Of a stretch of 62,874 nucleotides of DNA, positions 40,778 through 48,813 are shown in pieces. The stretch lies in IMG/VR virus record IMGVR_UViG_3300044691_000465, positions 1 to 62,874 of that record. One strand, 5' to 3'. Made by a program: the position numbers and the translations under genes. A model generated the notes under the pieces. It worked only from the letters and a program-made list of their open reading frames with translations. It did no database searches and had not been told where the DNA came from. Source of the stretch: a virus. How positions within the stretch are numbered: the stretch's first letter is position 1; each line of letters starts with the position of its first letter.

Positions 40778-41797
40778 ATGCAAACGAGCGATAAAGGCCT
40801 GAACGTAATCAGAAGTTTCGAAGGGCGCGCGCTGCGTGCCTATCAGGACAGCGTTGGTGTGTGGACCATCGGCTACGGCAACACCAACTTCGACGCCAAC
40901 GCGGTGAAGGAGCTCGGCAAGATCGGCCGTGGCCTCACCATCACGGCGGACCAAGCGGAAACGCTGTTCGTCGAGAGCATCCGCCACGGCTATGAGCCTG
41001 CGGTCTCCAAGCGCCTTGCACCTTTGGGTGTGGCGCTCACGCAAGGGACCTACGACGCTGGCAGCTCGTTCCACTACAACTGCGGCGCGATCATGAAGGC
41101 CACATGGCCGACGGCTCTCATTCAAGGTGACAAGAGCCTTGCGCGTACGAGCATTCTATCATGGAACAAGGCCAAAGGCACCGTGCTGCCTGGGCTCACT
41201 CGCCGTCGGAAGCGCGAATGGTCAATGATTGATATCGGAGACTATGGTCCGGAAGGCGCCTCCGGTCCCGTCGACCTGGATACGCACAAGCAGCTCCCAG
41301 CGCCGCGACCGGCCGGAGCAGGCCCGCTCGTTCCCTTCCCAACGCCGGAGGCGACCAACAGCGCCGTCCCAGGGCAAGCTAAAACGGGTGACGTGAGCGA
41401 TCACGTGGCCGAAGTGAACGGCTACCTCGTGGCCCTTGGGCGCCTCAAGAAGATGCCGGAACCGAGCAGCCTGTTCACCAAGGAGACAGAAGACGCTGTT
41501 CTGAAATATCAGGGCGAGCACCCAAACCTGACGAAGGACGGCAAGGTTGGACCTGCTACAACGGCCTCGCTGCAACGCGACGTGAAGATGAGACAGACGA
41601 CCAAAAAGACGACAAAGGTCACCGCCATTGTCGCTTCTGCAGGAACCGCAGCAGCTGCAGCAGGATGGGCGACAATCAAGTTCGTGCTGATTGCTGCAGG
41701 AGTTGCAGGTTCCGCTGGCTTGATTTTCATTGTCCTCACGCACAAAACTGAGCTAGAAACTCTATGGAATGCCCTTCGTGGCAAACAGGTTCCATAG
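40778..41797 (+). CDS. Endolysin: GH24 lysozyme, peptidoglycan-binding domain and C-terminal membrane segment
   Basis: 339 residues. FEGRALRAYQDSVGVWTIGYG gives the GH24 E-D-T catalytic triad (E15, D24, T30). A proline-rich linker (about 165-205) leads to a peptidoglycan-binding domain (VNGYLVALGRLKKM, then KYQGEHPNLTKDGKVGPAT, about 214-270). The last 55 residues hold one long or two short hydrophobic segments (GWATIKFVLIAAGVAGSAGL). A C-terminal membrane anchor on a lysozyme is unusual; it may hold the enzyme at the membrane until holin action. Starts behind AAGGAACGACAA. Confidence 0.85.
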   Translation: MQTSDKGLNVIRSFEGRALRAYQDSVGVWTIGYGNTNFDANAVKELGKIGRGLTITADQAETLFVESIRHGYEPAVSKRLAPLGVALTQGTYDAGSSFHYNCGAIMKATWPTALIQGDKSLARTSILSWNKAKGTVLPGLTRRRKREWSMIDIGDYGPEGASGPVDLDTHKQLPAPRPAGAGPLVPFPTPEATNSAVPGQAKTGDVSDHVAEVNGYLVALGRLKKMPEPSSLFTKETEDAVLKYQGEHPNLTKDGKVGPATTASLQRDVKMRQTTKKTTKVTAIVASAGTAAAAAGWATIKFVLIAAGVAGSAGLIFIVLTHKTELETLWNALRGKQVP

Positions 41798-41806
41798 GAG
41801 GCTCTC

Positions 41807-41962
41807 ATGTCGTTTCTCGTTGCTGCTGCCGTTGCACTCGGCACGTTCCTCGCTGGCGTTATGTTCTCGGACAAGATCAAGGCATGGTTCACGACCAAGG
41901 CGCTTCCGGCCACCGTCCGCGAGCTGAAGGCTGAAGAGGCCAAGGTAGTGGCGAAGCTGTGA
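41807..41962 (+). CDS. Small membrane protein in the lysis block (51 aa)
   Basis: ATG 41807 behind AGGAGGCTCTC. One N-terminal membrane helix (MSFLVAAAVALGTFLAGVMF), then a charged helix ending EEAKVVAKL. Could be a small holin, antiholin or spanin-like part. Overlaps the next start by one base. Confidence 0.55.
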   Translation: MSFLVAAAVALGTFLAGVMFSDKIKAWFTTKALPATVRELKAEEAKVVAKL

Positions 41963-42222
41963 TGTTCGCGCAGCTGCGCTTGCAAGAAAGATGCCACCAG
42001 TTCGCTGGTGGCATCAAGGCCGTGGCCGCATTGGCGGTTACTGTTGCGCTCTCCCTCGCCGACTTCTACGACGTTGTCCCGCTGCAGCCCGTGCTGACCG
42101 AGTTGCTCGGCGAGCACGCTGCTACCAAGCTTGCCCTTTATCTGCCGGTGATCTTTGCGATCTTGCGCTACGTGTCGACCACGGAAGTGCACTGGCACCA
42201 CCACGACGAGGAAGCGCACTGA
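41962..42222 (+). CDS. Two-segment membrane protein, putative holin
   Basis: 86 residues from ATG 41962. Two hydrophobic segments (AVAALAVTVALSLADFY and ALYLPVIFAILRYVS), and a His-rich tail, HWHHHDEEAH. Size, topology and place after the endolysin suit a class II holin. Confidence 0.6.
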   Translation: MFAQLRLQERCHQFAGGIKAVAALAVTVALSLADFYDVVPLQPVLTELLGEHAATKLALYLPVIFAILRYVSTTEVHWHHHDEEAH

Positions 42223-42683
42223 TGTTTGGCTTTGCATTTATCATGAAGATCGTTGGCTGGTTCAGCGGAGTGAATATCTCTGGTCTGATCAACGGCATCA
42301 CTGACGTTATCAAGAACCGGCAGAACGCAGAGGTGGCTGATCACGCCTCCGACAACTCTAGCGGTGTCGCCCTCGGCACGGCCTACCTCCGATCGGTCGA
42401 CGCCACCAACAACATAAAGCTGGAGAGCAAACGGATCGAGGGCAAGTGGGGCCTGACGCTGATCACCACCATCATCTTCTTCACCATCCCGATCGGCATC
42501 CACTTCGCTGCGATCGTGTTCGACAGCATGACCTTCTGGCATCACCGCATCGGCGACTGGGACGTTGGCAGACTGCCAGTCCCCTACGACGCGCTCGAGA
42601 TTTCGATCATTCAATCGCTTTATTACATCGGTGGCGGAGTGGGCGCGGTGTCCATGCTGGCCAAGGCGTTCGGTAAACGCTAA
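42222..42683 (+). CDS. Membrane protein in the lysis block
   Basis: 153 residues. Begins MFGFAFIMKIVGWFSGVNIS, with a later hydrophobic segment (LTLITTIIFFTIPIGIHFAA) and a C-terminal IQSLYYIGGGVGAVSMLA. Three weak membrane segments. Often found beside phage endolysins; function unproved. Confidence 0.55.
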   Translation: MFGFAFIMKIVGWFSGVNISGLINGITDVIKNRQNAEVADHASDNSSGVALGTAYLRSVDATNNIKLESKRIEGKWGLTLITTIIFFTIPIGIHFAAIVFDSMTFWHHRIGDWDVGRLPVPYDALEISIIQSLYYIGGGVGAVSMLAKAFGKR

Positions 42684-42697
42684 GTGAGGCAGGGGCA

Positions 42698-43048
42698 ATG
42701 GCGGATCATGATCAGGCGCAACAGGTACGCGAGAGTGTAGAGCACGTAGCGGAACGAGCGGCCGACGTCGCGGTCGCCCGCATGCTTACGCACCTGGGCA
42801 TTGATGCTGCCAACCCAATACAGTCCCAGGCCGAGTTCCAGAGCCTCCGAGCGCTGGCGAAGCTAATGGCCGACGAAGGCGTCGCCGCCGACCTAGCGTT
42901 CATCCGGCGCCTCCGCACAGCCTCCGACACCATTAAGGACGCGACGTGGCGCACCACCGTCCGAGTTCTTGTTACCGCCGCTTTGGGCATATTTGCCATT
43001 GGTACGAAGGACTGGTGGATCGCACACATTGGTGCGATGTTCCGCTGA
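42698..43048 (+). CDS. Tail-anchored protein in the lysis block
   Basis: 116 residues, mostly soluble helix with one C-terminal hydrophobic segment (VRVLVTAALGIFAIGTKDWW). Similar layouts occur in phage holin-adjacent proteins. Starts behind GAGGCAGGGGCA. Last gene of the late operon. Confidence 0.5.
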   Translation: MADHDQAQQVRESVEHVAERAADVAVARMLTHLGIDAANPIQSQAEFQSLRALAKLMADEGVAADLAFIRRLRTASDTIKDATWRTTVRVLVTAALGIFAIGTKDWWIAHIGAMFR

Positions 43049-43049
43049 G

Positions 43050-43310
43050 CTCACGCACTCACTGTGCCCAAACAACCAGAGCTGCAGAAAGCCCAAAGGG
43101 CAACAAGGGTTAGGGCGGTTTAACTCACGCACTCGACTTCCTCACGCGCTTTCGGTCGCTAGGGAAATCGCCTCACCGGAGCTCCCTACTCTACTCTCTC
43201 TAATTCTAATGAGTAAGTAGAGTAAGTAGAGTAGCTAGGTTCCAACCCCTGCTCCCGCCAACGAAATCCCGTGCTCAGACGTTTTGCACGCAGTGAGTGC
43301 GTTGAGTCCG
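43050..43310 (+). repeat. Structured intergenic element, copy 2
   Basis: No gene fits 43049-43365. The blocks GCTAGGGAAA (43159-43168), CTCACCGG (43172-43179) and ATTCTAATGAGTAAG match copy 1 at 14.5 kb. The arms 43186-43202 and 43218-43234 pair over 17 bases with two mismatches around that loop. An outer inverted repeat, CTCACGCACTCACTG (43051-43065) against CAGTGAGTGCGTTGAG (43291-43306), encloses the element. The arm sequences differ from copy 1 but stay complementary, which suggests a selected structure. Confidence 0.65.
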
Positions 43311-43365
43311 TGATTGCGGCCGTCCCGCTCCCGCGCCAAAAGCGGTGCACAGAAAAGGAACGGCC

Positions 43366-44853
43366 ATGGATACCTCCAGCTACATCCCGGAAACGAAGCA
43401 CCTCAGCCACCAAGCGCGCATCTTCCACGACACCGCGTCGCGCGCTGTGTACGCGCTGTTCTGGGAGCAGGGTACCGGCAAGACCAAACCAACCATCGAC
43501 ACCGCTGCGTACCTGTACGAGGCAGGCGAGATCGACGCGCTCATCGTGGTGGCGCCCAATGGCGTGCACCGCAATTGGAAGAGCGACGAGCTGCCGAAGC
43601 ACCTGCCCAAGCGGCTGCACGCTGCCACACGCGTGGAGTATTGGGAGAGCAACAAGGCTAACAACGTCGGCTTCAAAAGCAAGATGAAGGCCCTTTTGAT
43701 GCACAAGGGCCTCGCCATCCTACTCTTGTCCTACGACAACGCGGTGACCAAAAATGGAAAGAATTATCTTTGGAAGTTTCTCCGACAGCGCAAGTGCCTG
43801 TATGTGCTCGATGAGTCCCAGAATATCAAGGCTCCCGGAGCCAAGCGCACTATCAGCTTGGTCGCCAGCGGACGCTACGCCAAGTACAAACGCATCCTCA
43901 CTGGAACGCCGATTGGCGGAGGTGGCCCGTTCGATATCTACGCGCAGATCAAATTCCTGGACGAGCACTTTTGGAAGCCGCATGGGTTCGCAGACTACAA
44001 CGTGTTCAAACGCCACTTCGGAGTTTGGTTCACGGCCGAAGACTGCAAGCGACTTAATGGTTATGATCCAGGATATGATAAGCTCGAAGAATATGTGCAC
44101 CTCGATCAGCTCGCTGCAATTGTCGGAACGGTTTCCGATCGCGTTTTGAAGACCGACGTGCTGGACCTTCCGCCGAAGGTCTTCAGCAAGCGCTACTATG
44201 AGCTGAACAGCGAACAGACCCGCGTGTACAACGAGCTGGTGGACAACTATGAAGCAGAGTTCAAGGACGGAGCGCGCGTCGACGGGCAGCTTGCGATTAC
44301 TCGACTACTGCGCCTCCATCAGGTATGTTGCGGATATGCACAAACCGATGATGAAGAACCATCGCGCCTATTGGGAAATAACAACCCCTTACTGGACTGC
44401 GTCGAAGAGGAAGCGAAGAGCTCGACGTCGCAGGGAATTATATGGGCGCGCTTCTCCCGCGACATTGATCAGGTTATGGACGCGCTTGGCAAGCGCGCTG
44501 TCCGGTACGATGGCAAGGTGAGCGACGACGAGGCAGAGCGCAACAAGCAAGCGTTCCAGGCCGGTGACATTCAATGGTTCGTTGGCAATCCGCAGAAGGG
44601 CGGCACGGGACTGACCCTGATCCAAGCCCGGACAATGATGTTCATGTCCAACAGCTTCAAGCTGATTGAACGCTTGCAGGCGGAAGATCGCGCCCACCGC
44701 TTTGGGCTTACGTGGCCGGTTGACTACATCGACTTCGTTGGCACGCTGCCAGGGAACAAGCAGACCATCTCCGGCAAGGTTATCACCGCGCTGCGCAAGC
44801 ACTATGACATTGCGCGGCAAATCACAGGCGACGAGTTGAGGGAATGGATATGA
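43366..44853 (+). CDS. SNF2/SF2-type DNA helicase
   Basis: 495 residues. Motif I EQGTGKT (residues 34-40), motif II as LDESQN near 145, TGTPIGGG as motif III near 180, and C-terminal NPQKGGTGLTLIQART and ERLQAEDRAHRFG as motifs V and VI. These are the elements of SNF2-like helicases/translocases such as those found in many phage replication blocks. The start is fixed by CAGAAAAGGA (43350-43359). First gene of the middle/replication operon. Confidence 0.88.
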   Translation: MDTSSYIPETKHLSHQARIFHDTASRAVYALFWEQGTGKTKPTIDTAAYLYEAGEIDALIVVAPNGVHRNWKSDELPKHLPKRLHAATRVEYWESNKANNVGFKSKMKALLMHKGLAILLLSYDNAVTKNGKNYLWKFLRQRKCLYVLDESQNIKAPGAKRTISLVASGRYAKYKRILTGTPIGGGGPFDIYAQIKFLDEHFWKPHGFADYNVFKRHFGVWFTAEDCKRLNGYDPGYDKLEEYVHLDQLAAIVGTVSDRVLKTDVLDLPPKVFSKRYYELNSEQTRVYNELVDNYEAEFKDGARVDGQLAITRLLRLHQVCCGYAQTDDEEPSRLLGNNNPLLDCVEEEAKSSTSQGIIWARFSRDIDQVMDALGKRAVRYDGKVSDDEAERNKQAFQAGDIQWFVGNPQKGGTGLTLIQARTMMFMSNSFKLIERLQAEDRAHRFGLTWPVDYIDFVGTLPGNKQTISGKVITALRKHYDIARQITGDELREWI

Positions 44854-45188
44854 GTACCGTGTATCTGGTGCAGGACACCAAGTGGGTTGACAAGGACGGA
44901 CAGCTGAAGAGCAAGTTCGACTTCAGCGCGGCCACACAATATGGCGAGCTCGTGGAGCTGCTGGAGCCGGGTGCAAGCCCGTTCGATCTGGCGCCGGTGA
45001 TCTACCGCTTGCAAGACCGCTTGCGCAACTTCAGTCGGACCGACTACCTTTTGCTCGTTGGCTCTCCCGTCCTTATTGGGCTTGCAGTAGCGATTGCAGC
45101 CAACTACGGAGACGGAGACGTTGCCATGTTGCAATGGTCCGGTGCGAAACGGCAGTACATTCCCGCGAGAGCCTACGGCATATACTGA
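44850..45188 (+). CDS. Phage protein of unknown function (112 aa)
   Basis: ATGA start overlapping the helicase stop. Has YLVQDTKWVDKDGQLKSKFD, later PVIYRLQDRLRNFSRTDYLL then LVGSPVLIGLAVAIA. The last segment is hydrophobic but probably a buried strand-helix unit rather than a membrane helix. Conserved next to helicase genes in phages as far as I know; function unknown. Confidence 0.55.
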   Translation: MSTVYLVQDTKWVDKDGQLKSKFDFSAATQYGELVELLEPGASPFDLAPVIYRLQDRLRNFSRTDYLLLVGSPVLIGLAVAIAANYGDGDVAMLQWSGAKRQYIPARAYGIY

Positions 45189-45241
45189 TTGTTAACCCAG
45201 GGAAACACAGGCAACTTCCCGCTGCAGAAAAGGAACATTCC

Positions 45242-45811
45242 ATGTCCGACGACATCTACAACTATGACGAGCACAAGCAGGAAGCCGCAGGCCCAGGCGA
45301 TAACATCCTGGCCTCGCTGTCCGCGCTTGCCATGGAGCAGAAGCGCGCTGAAGTCGCCGTCGCAAAAGCTGAAGAAGCTTTGGCGCTGGCGAATGCCGAG
45401 CTCAAGCGCATCAGCGAGCATGTCATCCCGGACCTGATGGACGTTGCCAAGCTGACGGAGTACACCTCCAGGGACGGCATCAAAATCAAGATCGGCGAGA
45501 AGATCAGGGGCTCCATCCCCAAGGCCAACGAGGAAAAGGCATTCGCATGGCTTACGGACCAGAAGCACGACGATTTGATCAAGCGCGAGTTCAAAATACA
45601 GTTTGGCAAGAACGAGGAAGGATGGGCCAAGAAGTTCCTGGCCGATCTTCAGAAACGAAAGCGACCTTTAGCGTTCGAGCTGAAGCGCACCGTGCACGCA
45701 AGTACCCTTGCCTCGTTTGTCAAGGGCCAATTAGAAAGTGGCGTTGACTTTCCCATGGATATCTTTGGCGTCTATCGCCAGCGCGCCTCCACCATCGAGG
45801 TGAAGGACTAA
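45242..45811 (+). CDS. Replication-block protein with N-terminal coiled coil
   Basis: 189 residues. Behind CAGAAAAGGA (45225-45234). Residues about 28-62 are coiled coil (EVAVAKAEEALALANAELKR), followed by an alpha/beta domain with FAWLTDQKHDDLIKREFKIQ. Placed just before the SSB-like gene, so it may be an accessory replication or recombination protein. No named family. Confidence 0.5.
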   Translation: MSDDIYNYDEHKQEAAGPGDNILASLSALAMEQKRAEVAVAKAEEALALANAELKRISEHVIPDLMDVAKLTEYTSRDGIKIKIGEKIRGSIPKANEEKAFAWLTDQKHDDLIKREFKIQFGKNEEGWAKKFLADLQKRKRPLAFELKRTVHASTLASFVKGQLESGVDFPMDIFGVYRQRASTIEVKD

Positions 45812-45876
45812 ATACCGTCACCTGGTTAGTGGTGAGTACGCCCAGCGGGCTAACGAGTGTATAAGGAACGTTTAAC

Positions 45877-46734
45877 ATGGTTGACTTTGCAAAGAAGAAT
45901 GCGGAAAAGGCAGCTGTCTCGACCGAGGTTGCCACCACTGCTGCTGCCCTTCCGGCCGTTGCTGGTGCTTACGACTACGGCGCCGACGCTGGAGTTGGCT
46001 TCGAGGGGACCACTGCCAAGGACCTAAGCATCCCCTTTATCGGCATCCTGCAGTCCAATTCGCCGCAGGTTGAAGACGGTGGCGTTGCTGGTGCCAAACC
46101 CGGCATGCTGATCAACACGGTGACCAACGATCTGATCGACGGCGACAAGGGCCAAGCCTTTATCCCGGTCCATTATGATCGCGCGTTCGTCGAGTGGGTA
46201 CCGCGCACCAAGGGTGGTGGCTTCGTCGGCCTCCATGACATCAACAGCGAGCTGGTGAAGTCCGAGCAGAAGAAGCAGGAAGACACCAAGACGCGTGGCA
46301 AGATCATTCTCGCCACCGGCAACGAGCTGATCGAAACCGAGTACTGCTATTGCCTCACGTTGGACACGGACTTCGTGTCGCCGACTGGCTTCGCGGTGCT
46401 CTCGCTCACGTCGACCAAGCTGACTCCGTTCCGCAAGTTCAAGACTTCGCTGTTCATGCTCAAGGGCAAACCGCCTTTGTTCGTCAACCGCGCCATCCTG
46501 AAGACGGACAAGCAGAAAAACGACAAGGGTACCTTCTACAACGCCAAGTTCGTTCCGGTTGCAGCCGACTGGAAAACCTCGCTGATCCCCAACACAGCCG
46601 AGTTCAAGGACTTGATCGAGGAAGCCAAGTCGTTCCGTGCGATGGTTCTGTCCGGCATGGCCAAGGCCGCGTTCGAAACGCAGAACGTTGCTGGTGATAC
46701 CGGCAGCGGCAACACCGAAGACGCTCCGTTCTGA
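45877..46734 (+). CDS. Putative single-stranded DNA-binding protein
   Basis: 285 residues. A Gly/Ala-rich start, a beta-rich core (LSIPFIGILQSNSPQVEDGG, then AFIPVHYDRAFVEWVPR), and a C-terminus ending NTEDAPF, like the acidic phenylalanine tail by which SSBs recruit partners. It is highly likely to be the phage SSB analogue given its place between helicases, but the core is not a recognisable canonical OB fold. Strongly spaced from its neighbours, with its own ribosome binding site AAGGAACG. Confidence 0.6.
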   Translation: MVDFAKKNAEKAAVSTEVATTAAALPAVAGAYDYGADAGVGFEGTTAKDLSIPFIGILQSNSPQVEDGGVAGAKPGMLINTVTNDLIDGDKGQAFIPVHYDRAFVEWVPRTKGGGFVGLHDINSELVKSEQKKQEDTKTRGKIILATGNELIETEYCYCLTLDTDFVSPTGFAVLSLTSTKLTPFRKFKTSLFMLKGKPPLFVNRAILKTDKQKNDKGTFYNAKFVPVAADWKTSLIPNTAEFKDLIEEAKSFRAMVLSGMAKAAFETQNVAGDTGSGNTEDAPF

Positions 46735-46740
46735 CCGCTA

Positions 46741-46762
46741 GCCATGCTCTACGGAGCATGGC
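46741..46762 (+). terminator. UACG-capped hairpin after the SSB-like gene
   Basis: GCCATGCTC-TACG-GAGCATGGC, a perfect 9-bp stem with a stable UNCG tetraloop. Starts six bases after the stop codon. No U-run follows, so mRNA stabilisation is as likely as termination. Confidence 0.6.
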
Positions 46763-46850
46763 CGAGCTCAGAAGCGATATCAGGGTAGCTGCGGAACACG
46801 CGTCCTGGTATCGTCTCGGCCCCCATACCGCAGTTCAGGGGGCATCCCTT

Positions 46851-46895
46851 CTAGCCGCGAACCTACGGAGTTTGGCTCCGTCGGCTAGTTCTTTT
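46851..46895 (+). terminator. Hairpin with U-tail
   Basis: CTAGCCG (46851-46857) and ACGGAG (46865-46870) pair with CTCCGT (46876-46881) and CGGCTAG (46882-46888), with one asymmetric bulge, followed by TTCTTTT. A good Rho-independent terminator that ends the SSB transcript. Confidence 0.65.
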
Positions 46896-46909
46896 CAACG
46901 GAGGCTTCC

Positions 46910-47155
46910 ATGTCGCTACTTCGCAAACTGTTACGTCACGAGAACGCCATGGTTGGCCGGGTTACACGGCGCGGCGTTCGAGGTCAGATCAATCGGCACA
47001 TCATCCAAAAGGGCATTCGCAATTGCCGCACCTTCGTGCGCAACGGCAAGACGGTGCACCTTGGGCGTGGGCGTCAAATCCCCATGGAGCTGCATGCCAC
47101 CAAGGGCTGGCGCTACGTCGTTGCTTGGGGCGCATTAGATGCAATTCGGACCTGA
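46910..47155 (+). CDS. Small basic protein of unknown function
   Basis: 81 residues behind ACGGAGGCTTCC. Very basic (RRGVRGQINRHIIQKGIRNC) and probably nucleic-acid binding. The last 17 bases overlap the helicase gene. No family recognised. Confidence 0.5.
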   Translation: MSLLRKLLRHENAMVGRVTRRGVRGQINRHIIQKGIRNCRTFVRNGKTVHLGRGRQIPMELHATKGWRYVVAWGALDAIRT

Positions 47156-48368
47156 ACAGGACGCTGCTCTTTCTGCAGTCGCCGATTGGATGACCAGTGA
47201 TCAACAGCTCTTTCGGCTGTTCGGCTACGCTGGCACCGGCAAGACAACGCTTGCAAGGCACTTCGCGGAGGGAATAGAGGGCAGCGTCCTGTTCGGCGCT
47301 TATACTGGCAAGGCAGCGCACGTGCTGCGCTCCAAGGGCTGTCCGGGTGCTGGCACCATTCACAGCCTGATCTACCACTCCAAGGACCAGGGCCGCTCTG
47401 CGCTCCGGGAGATGGAGCTGGAGCTCGTTGAGCTCATGATCGAGTTGAAGCACGAAGGCGCGTCCGATGAAGAAATCAGCCGACACCCGAACGTCGTCAA
47501 CGTTCGGGCTCAACTCGAGAAAGAACGCACCAGCCTCGCCCGGCCAATCTTCTCGCTCAACCATGAGAGCATCGTTAAAGATGCTAAGCTTGTTGTCATT
47601 GACGAGTGCTCTATGGTGGACGGACAAATGGGAGCGGACTTGCTCAGCTACGGAACCAAGGTGCTCGTCCTTGGCGACCCTGCACAATTGCCACCTGTTA
47701 TGGGTGCAGGTTTTTTCACGGAGGGATGCAAGCCGGACGTCATGCTCACCGATATTCATCGACAGGCAGCAGACAATCCGATCATTGCCATGGCAACAAC
47801 GGTTCGCAACGAGCGGCCTCTCGCCTTGGGAAAGTATGGAGAGAGTGAAGTTATCGAACGGGCAGACCTACGTCAAGACGATGTTATCAACGCCAATCAA
47901 GTATTAGTCGGCAAGAACGTTACCCGCCACGCAAGCAACCGCCGCTTGCGCGCCCTTTTGGGCATCACCTCTGAGGTGCCTGTGCCCGACGACAAGCTGG
48001 TCTGCCTGCGCAACAACAGCGAGATTGGGCTGCTCAACGGCGCCATCTGGAACATCGACCAGATCGGCAACATGGACGACCAGCGCATTCACATGACGAT
48101 AAGCCCAGAGGAAGCGGGCGCCTCGCAAGACGTTGAAGCGCACATGCATTATTTCCTAGGCGCCGGAGACAAGCTGGCATGGTATGAGCGCAAGGATGCG
48201 CAGGAGTTTGATTACGGCTACGCGCTGACCGTTCACAAGAGCCAAGGCTCGCAGTGGAACCACGTGATGCTGTTTGACGAGAGCTACGTGTTCCGCAAGG
48301 ACAGGTGGCGTTGGCTCTACACTGGCATCACCCGTGCCGCCGAGAAACTAACCGTAGTGAGGATGTGA
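47139..48368 (+). CDS. RecD/Dda-like SF1B helicase
   Basis: 409 residues. Walker A GYAGTGKTT (29-37), motif II VVIDECSMV near 152-160, motif III LGDPAQLPPV near 178, motif V TVHKSQGSQ near 365, and motif VI LYTGITRA at the end: the complete set of a 5'-3' SF1B helicase like T4 Dda or RecD2. It would clear protein or start origin unwinding and recombination-dependent replication. Confidence 0.9.
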   Translation: MQFGPEQDAALSAVADWMTSDQQLFRLFGYAGTGKTTLARHFAEGIEGSVLFGAYTGKAAHVLRSKGCPGAGTIHSLIYHSKDQGRSALREMELELVELMIELKHEGASDEEISRHPNVVNVRAQLEKERTSLARPIFSLNHESIVKDAKLVVIDECSMVDGQMGADLLSYGTKVLVLGDPAQLPPVMGAGFFTEGCKPDVMLTDIHRQAADNPIIAMATTVRNERPLALGKYGESEVIERADLRQDDVINANQVLVGKNVTRHASNRRLRALLGITSEVPVPDDKLVCLRNNSEIGLLNGAIWNIDQIGNMDDQRIHMTISPEEAGASQDVEAHMHYFLGAGDKLAWYERKDAQEFDYGYALTVHKSQGSQWNHVMLFDESYVFRKDRWRWLYTGITRAAEKLTVVRM

Positions 48369-48634
48369 TGTATAACGAAGACGATGAGGCCGTTGGCCGC
48401 TTTTGGTTCCACATCATGGTCGTTATCGTGGTGAGCGCGTTGTTTCTTTGCAGCGTGGTGCAGTGCCATGCCGAAGAGCCGGACGGCTACTGGACTAAGC
48501 TTGCATCAAAGTACAATTGCGAGTGGGTGCGCACCAAGCTGAAAATCTATTCCGAAGACGAGCTGATCAAGAAGGCCAAGCGATGGCACATCCCCGAAAG
48601 AATAATAGAGCTCGGAAAGAGCTGCCCTCGATAG
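48368..48634 (+). CDS. Membrane-anchored small protein (88 aa)
   Basis: Starts at ATG 48368 in a TGATG overlap. One N-terminal hydrophobic helix (FHIMVVIVVSALFLCSVVQC) and then a Cys-containing exported part (YNCEWVRTKLKIYSEDELIK). Either an inner-membrane protein or an exported one with an uncleaved anchor; a lipobox-like cysteine at the segment end is possible. Confidence 0.5.
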   Translation: MYNEDDEAVGRFWFHIMVVIVVSALFLCSVVQCHAEEPDGYWTKLASKYNCEWVRTKLKIYSEDELIKKAKRWHIPERIIELGKSCPR

Positions 48635-48813
48635 AGAAGGCTCTCGCTCACCTCCACAAACAGATCGCGCAATCAGGTTCTACAGTTGCGTTGATGTTGG
48701 CGCGACGCAAGCTGAACCTCGCTGCGCTCAACGTTTCCCGTGCGCAAGTAAAAATAGCGCTTGATGAGTTCGATAAAGTTCTTGAACAGCTCACTCCGGA
48801 AAGCGAAGAATGA
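48583..48813 (+). CDS. Small helical protein (76 aa)
   Basis: ATG 48583 within the preceding gene's end. Basic start (MAHPRKNNRARKELPSIEKA) then a long helix. Ends in an ATGA overlap with the reductase gene, which supports translation. Confidence 0.5.
   Translation: MAHPRKNNRARKELPSIEKALAHLHKQIAQSGSTVALMLARRKLNLAALNVSRAQVKIALDEFDKVLEQLTPESEE

Noticed and set aside
45192-45234. TTAACC at 45192 as a seventh CtrA-type promoter
   Set aside because: It is followed by the shared leader after only 27 bases, leaving no room for -35 and -10 boxes at the standard distance.
46763-46850. Possible tRNA or small RNA between two hairpins after the SSB-like gene
   Set aside because: I could not fold a cloverleaf; GTTCAGGGGGC lacks the T-loop pattern. 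No other RNA family is recognisable.
46758-47138. A 126-residue forward reading across the post-SSB hairpins
   Set aside because: It runs through two terminator-like hairpins and overlaps the better-supported gene at 46910 in another frame.
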